From positions 19,575,660 through 19,639,659 of the forward strand of contig OZ018414.1 of NCBI GenBank assembly GCA_963969595.1: DNA of 64,000 bases, given 5' to 3'. Shown here one piece after another: positions 61,490-64,000 of this stretch. Position numbers and translations under genes: made by a program. Within the stretch, counting starts at the first letter, position 1; each line of letters opens with the position of its first letter. Source of the DNA: Neckera pumila (taxonomy: Eukaryota; Streptophyta; Bryopsida; Hypnales; Neckeraceae). Under the pieces are notes generated by a model, which worked only from the letters and a program-made list of their open reading frames with translations, did no database searches and was not told the origin of the DNA.

Positions 61490-62900
61490 AAAGTCTGGTA
61501 GGAGAAAAAAATGTAGATTTAGAGTTTTTGAAGCAAAATCAATTATGGTTTGAGATGAAACAAAATATCATATCTTTTGATCTATAAATTCTTTTTTCCT
61601 TTCTATCTCTACATGAATTGATTTGGAACTTCTCATAACTGTCGTGAAGCACCTAAACCCTAACTTAATCATATCATCTGTTGAAAAATAATTAGACAAT
61701 TTTTTTATTTTAATAAACTTGGATGTTGTTCATTTACTTTGTGTGGCTCATGCAATAATAAGCTCTTGAAAATATTTCATTATTCACCTATTGAATGTTG
61801 AATCTTTAGGAGACAAGATAATTATTTAAATTAGTTCAAGAATGAAATATTTTATTGTATTAATTTTCATACCAGTTTTTTGAGGTGACACTAATTTTGA
61901 AGTGACACAAATTTTGCAATGATACTAATTTTACACCTTTTGTAATGCCATCCATAACTACAATTGTATGGATTGCTCACTACCTTCACAAAATAGAATT
62001 CCTTCCATCCTAATTTAATTTGTAGTTTTGTTGAAAAGATATTACCAATTTCATTGATAATATTATAAAAACATAACTGAGAAGGTTCCAAATATTGTTT
62101 TACTTGAATCAAAGAAGAACATTGCATGTATTCATTGCAACCTAAATAGAATTAGACATAAATTAAACTTTATATGACCTACTCAAAATATCCTTAAAAG
62201 AATATGAATTTCAAAGTAGACTATTATTTTGGAACAAAGGGAGTATATGTAGTGTCTTAATATTTCTTCTAAGGCATGTTTGTTTGCCCCTTTACAAGTG
62301 TAAATTTTGTGATGTGTAATTGACATTGCAATTTTTTAAATCAAATTTCAATTAAGCTTGTAAAGTTTTTAAGGAATAAATATTTATTTTGTTATATATT
62401 AAAAAAATGATTCCTTTATCACTTTGTCATTTTAATTTATAGTTGATGAAAAATTGTTGGTGATGAAGTTTTAAATTTTGATTTTACAAATATCAATACA
62501 TACATACCTAGATATTTGTAAGAAATATTGGCTACTTTTATAGTGTTTTGGCAATTTTTATGCTTCGGGAGGAGTACTTTAAAACTAGAAAGACAACTCT
62601 TAAAAGATATTAAAAACATGGCCAATGTATACACCTTTAAGACAAAGGTAACCACTAATTGGAAGGAACTCATAGAAAACTTCTCTAAGTAGCCGAAAAC
62701 TAGAAAAATGCAGAATCTCATAAAAATAAGTACTTTGACATTTTAATTTGTAAAAAATTAAAAAAGCAATTTGCAACAAAAATAAAAATTGACAATTTTG
62801 TGAAGACTTGATGGTATGAGATTCTACCAAAAGAATGAGCTTGAAATCATCAATGTTTAGAAGTGCACATAACATTCAGTAGCATGTGTTGATGTTGCCT
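61490..62900. other. Intergenic, no gene seen
   Basis: Very AT-rich. TTTGGAACAAAGGGAGTA near 62229 and GGGAGGAGTACTTT near 62567 look like single ends of mariner-type MITEs without partners. Minus-strand frames at 62437-62875 are low-complexity and unconvincing. Confidence 0.35.
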
Positions 62901-62905
62901 TGGTT

Positions 62906-63007
62906 CTACAGTGATGGTGTGCCTCTACATCCTCCATCTGTCTAATTCATCAGTAGCTAATGATGAAACACTGTTGGGGTGTGGAATATATCACACCATC
63001 ACTGTAG
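62906..63007. repeat. Short inverted repeat, 16-bp arms
   Basis: CTACAGTGATGGTGTG at 62906-62921 and CACACCATCACTGTAG at 62992-63007 are perfect inverted repeats 70 bases apart. It may be a very small MITE or a hairpin. An 81-codon frame overlaps and has no domain. Confidence 0.7.
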
Positions 63008-63223
63008 GGCTATTGAATGTTATGGCAATTGCTAAAGAGTCCTATTTGCATGAATGTGGAAGATATAAAATAATCTATGTTTCAGTGCCCCTTGGTAGGA
63101 TCATGCCAGTCTACTATAGAAATAGACCACAAGAAATTGTAGTATTAGATCATTAGTTTTGTACTTCATAGTACTCAAAATCTCTAAACTTGAAAGTGTG
63201 ACAAATTAAAAAAATGAGCAGTT

Positions 63224-63420
63224 GGGTGACATGGCACAGCAATTGCCACGTCATTTTTGAAAAAAATCAAAAACAAATTTTTGCTTAAAATGATATTTAA
63301 TTTGGTTATTTTCGTTATTTTTTTTGAAAAAAAATAAATCTGACACGCCCGTACTATTGTTCACTGAATTTGGGAGATTAGAGAACGGGCCTGAAACAGT
63401 CTTCCAAGCCCCCAAAACCC
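63224..63420 (-). mobile_element. Dispersed repeat, copy 2 (inverted relative of 4865-5080)
   Basis: On the minus strand this reads CTTGGAAGACTGTTTCAGGC, CAGTGAACAATAGTACGGGC, GTGTCAGAT, an A/T tract, AAATATCATTTTAAGCAAAA and ATGACGTGGCAATTGC, colinear with 4865-5080. The dyad TGACATGGCA/TGCCACGTCA near 63227-63256 corresponds to the TGACGTGG/CCACGTCA hairpin of copy 1. Confidence 0.6.
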
Positions 63421-64000
63421 CTCTAATGAAAAAAAATTCAAGTTCATCGGGGTCATGCTTCAAAAGTTATAGCAGATGACAAGTCAATCACCATACTTGT
63501 GGAAAAAAAAGGACCAATGTTTCTTGCAAATGAATCACCCCCTTTCTTGTTGGGAAAATCTGAAAAAAAATTGTAGGATTCACCGTACACACAATTCAAA
63601 GGCATTGGGTTGCCTTACCAAAAATTCATATCAAAATTAATAAATTTTTGGGTCTTTTGCGCTTATACACTTGTTTCTTGTATTCACCAACTGAAGATAG
63701 TTCTATGCAAAATTGCTCTCTACCGAATTGTCAGTCTTTGATTGTTAAAAGGTTTTCAAAAACCTTCTTATGAATGTCCCTTGATCTGGATTAGCACATC
63801 ATTTAAAGTTATATTTCAACTTCCAGGTTACTTCGTTTCAGAAATCAGATGAAGGCTCTCAGTGTTTAATTGATTAATTCTTCAAGTACTACTGATCCAC
63901 AATGCAGCCGATGATCCCGCTACAGACTGATGTGGTCGTGTGGAAAATAAAATTATGGAGGAGCTCAAGAAGACAGTTCAGTGTTTGGATTTCCAAGCGC
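63421..64000. other. Window end, no gene seen
   Basis: No gene or clear repeat boundary was found. The sequence becomes less AT-rich after 63900, which might mark an approaching gene outside the window. Confidence 0.3.

Noticed and set aside
1..64000. tRNA, rRNA or organelle insertions
   Set aside because: No cloverleaf, rRNA core or plastid/mitochondrial gene sequence was recognised on reading; a tRNAscan and organelle search would be decisive.

Overview
This window looks like nuclear DNA of a land plant. The genes have spliceosomal GT-AG introns, and one of them is the plastid-targeted, green-lineage-specific ATP synthase assembly factor CGL160. The AT-rich space between genes is packed with small transposable elements. 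Short introns, low gene density and this repeat load would suit a bryophyte or lycophyte, but the species cannot be fixed from the sequence and that part is inference.

Four intact protein genes were reconstructed exon by exon, and every junction keeps the reading frame. (1) 8585-11645 (+): UNC93-like MFS membrane protein, 5 exons, 455 aa. (2) 14746-19807 (+): class 3 (alpha/beta-hydrolase) lipase with GHSLGG, 9 exons, 526 aa. Two decayed copies of its last exon lie downstream, followed by a 110-bp tandem array. (3) 26817-29100 (+): F-box protein of the CFB/At2g27310 type with a C-terminal membrane anchor, 3 exons, 372 aa. (4) 58641-54831 (-): CGL160, 9 exons, 358 aa. They look like independent housekeeping or regulatory genes and show no common pathway.

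The rest is repeats. 1-1045 is a decayed retrotransposon gag (minus strand). 2504-3074 and 36093-36671 are mariner/Stowaway-like MITEs. 3264-4310 is an array of about 175-bp units that switches orientation. A large family of roughly 850-930 bp non-coding elements flanked by TTAA, with CCCCTAAAG termini, occurs about ten times (6.3-7.7, 23.7, 32.6, 34.1, 37.7, 44.3, 48.1, 50.2, 52.8 and 60.6 kb). One copy is inserted cleanly inside another. A second family with TAAGGT termini occurs about five times. 30.1-30.7 kb holds a near-perfect foldback next to a short TIR element. LINE-like 3' ends lie at 29.8 and 31.2 kb.

The most unusual structure is a 4.7-kb element at 39340-44043. It has imperfect terminal inverted repeats (CAG...CTG) and an exact 10-bp target duplication. 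Inside it is an array of palindromic modules centred on GGCGCC, and half of that array folds into a palindrome of about 1.2 kb. I recognise no transposase in it.
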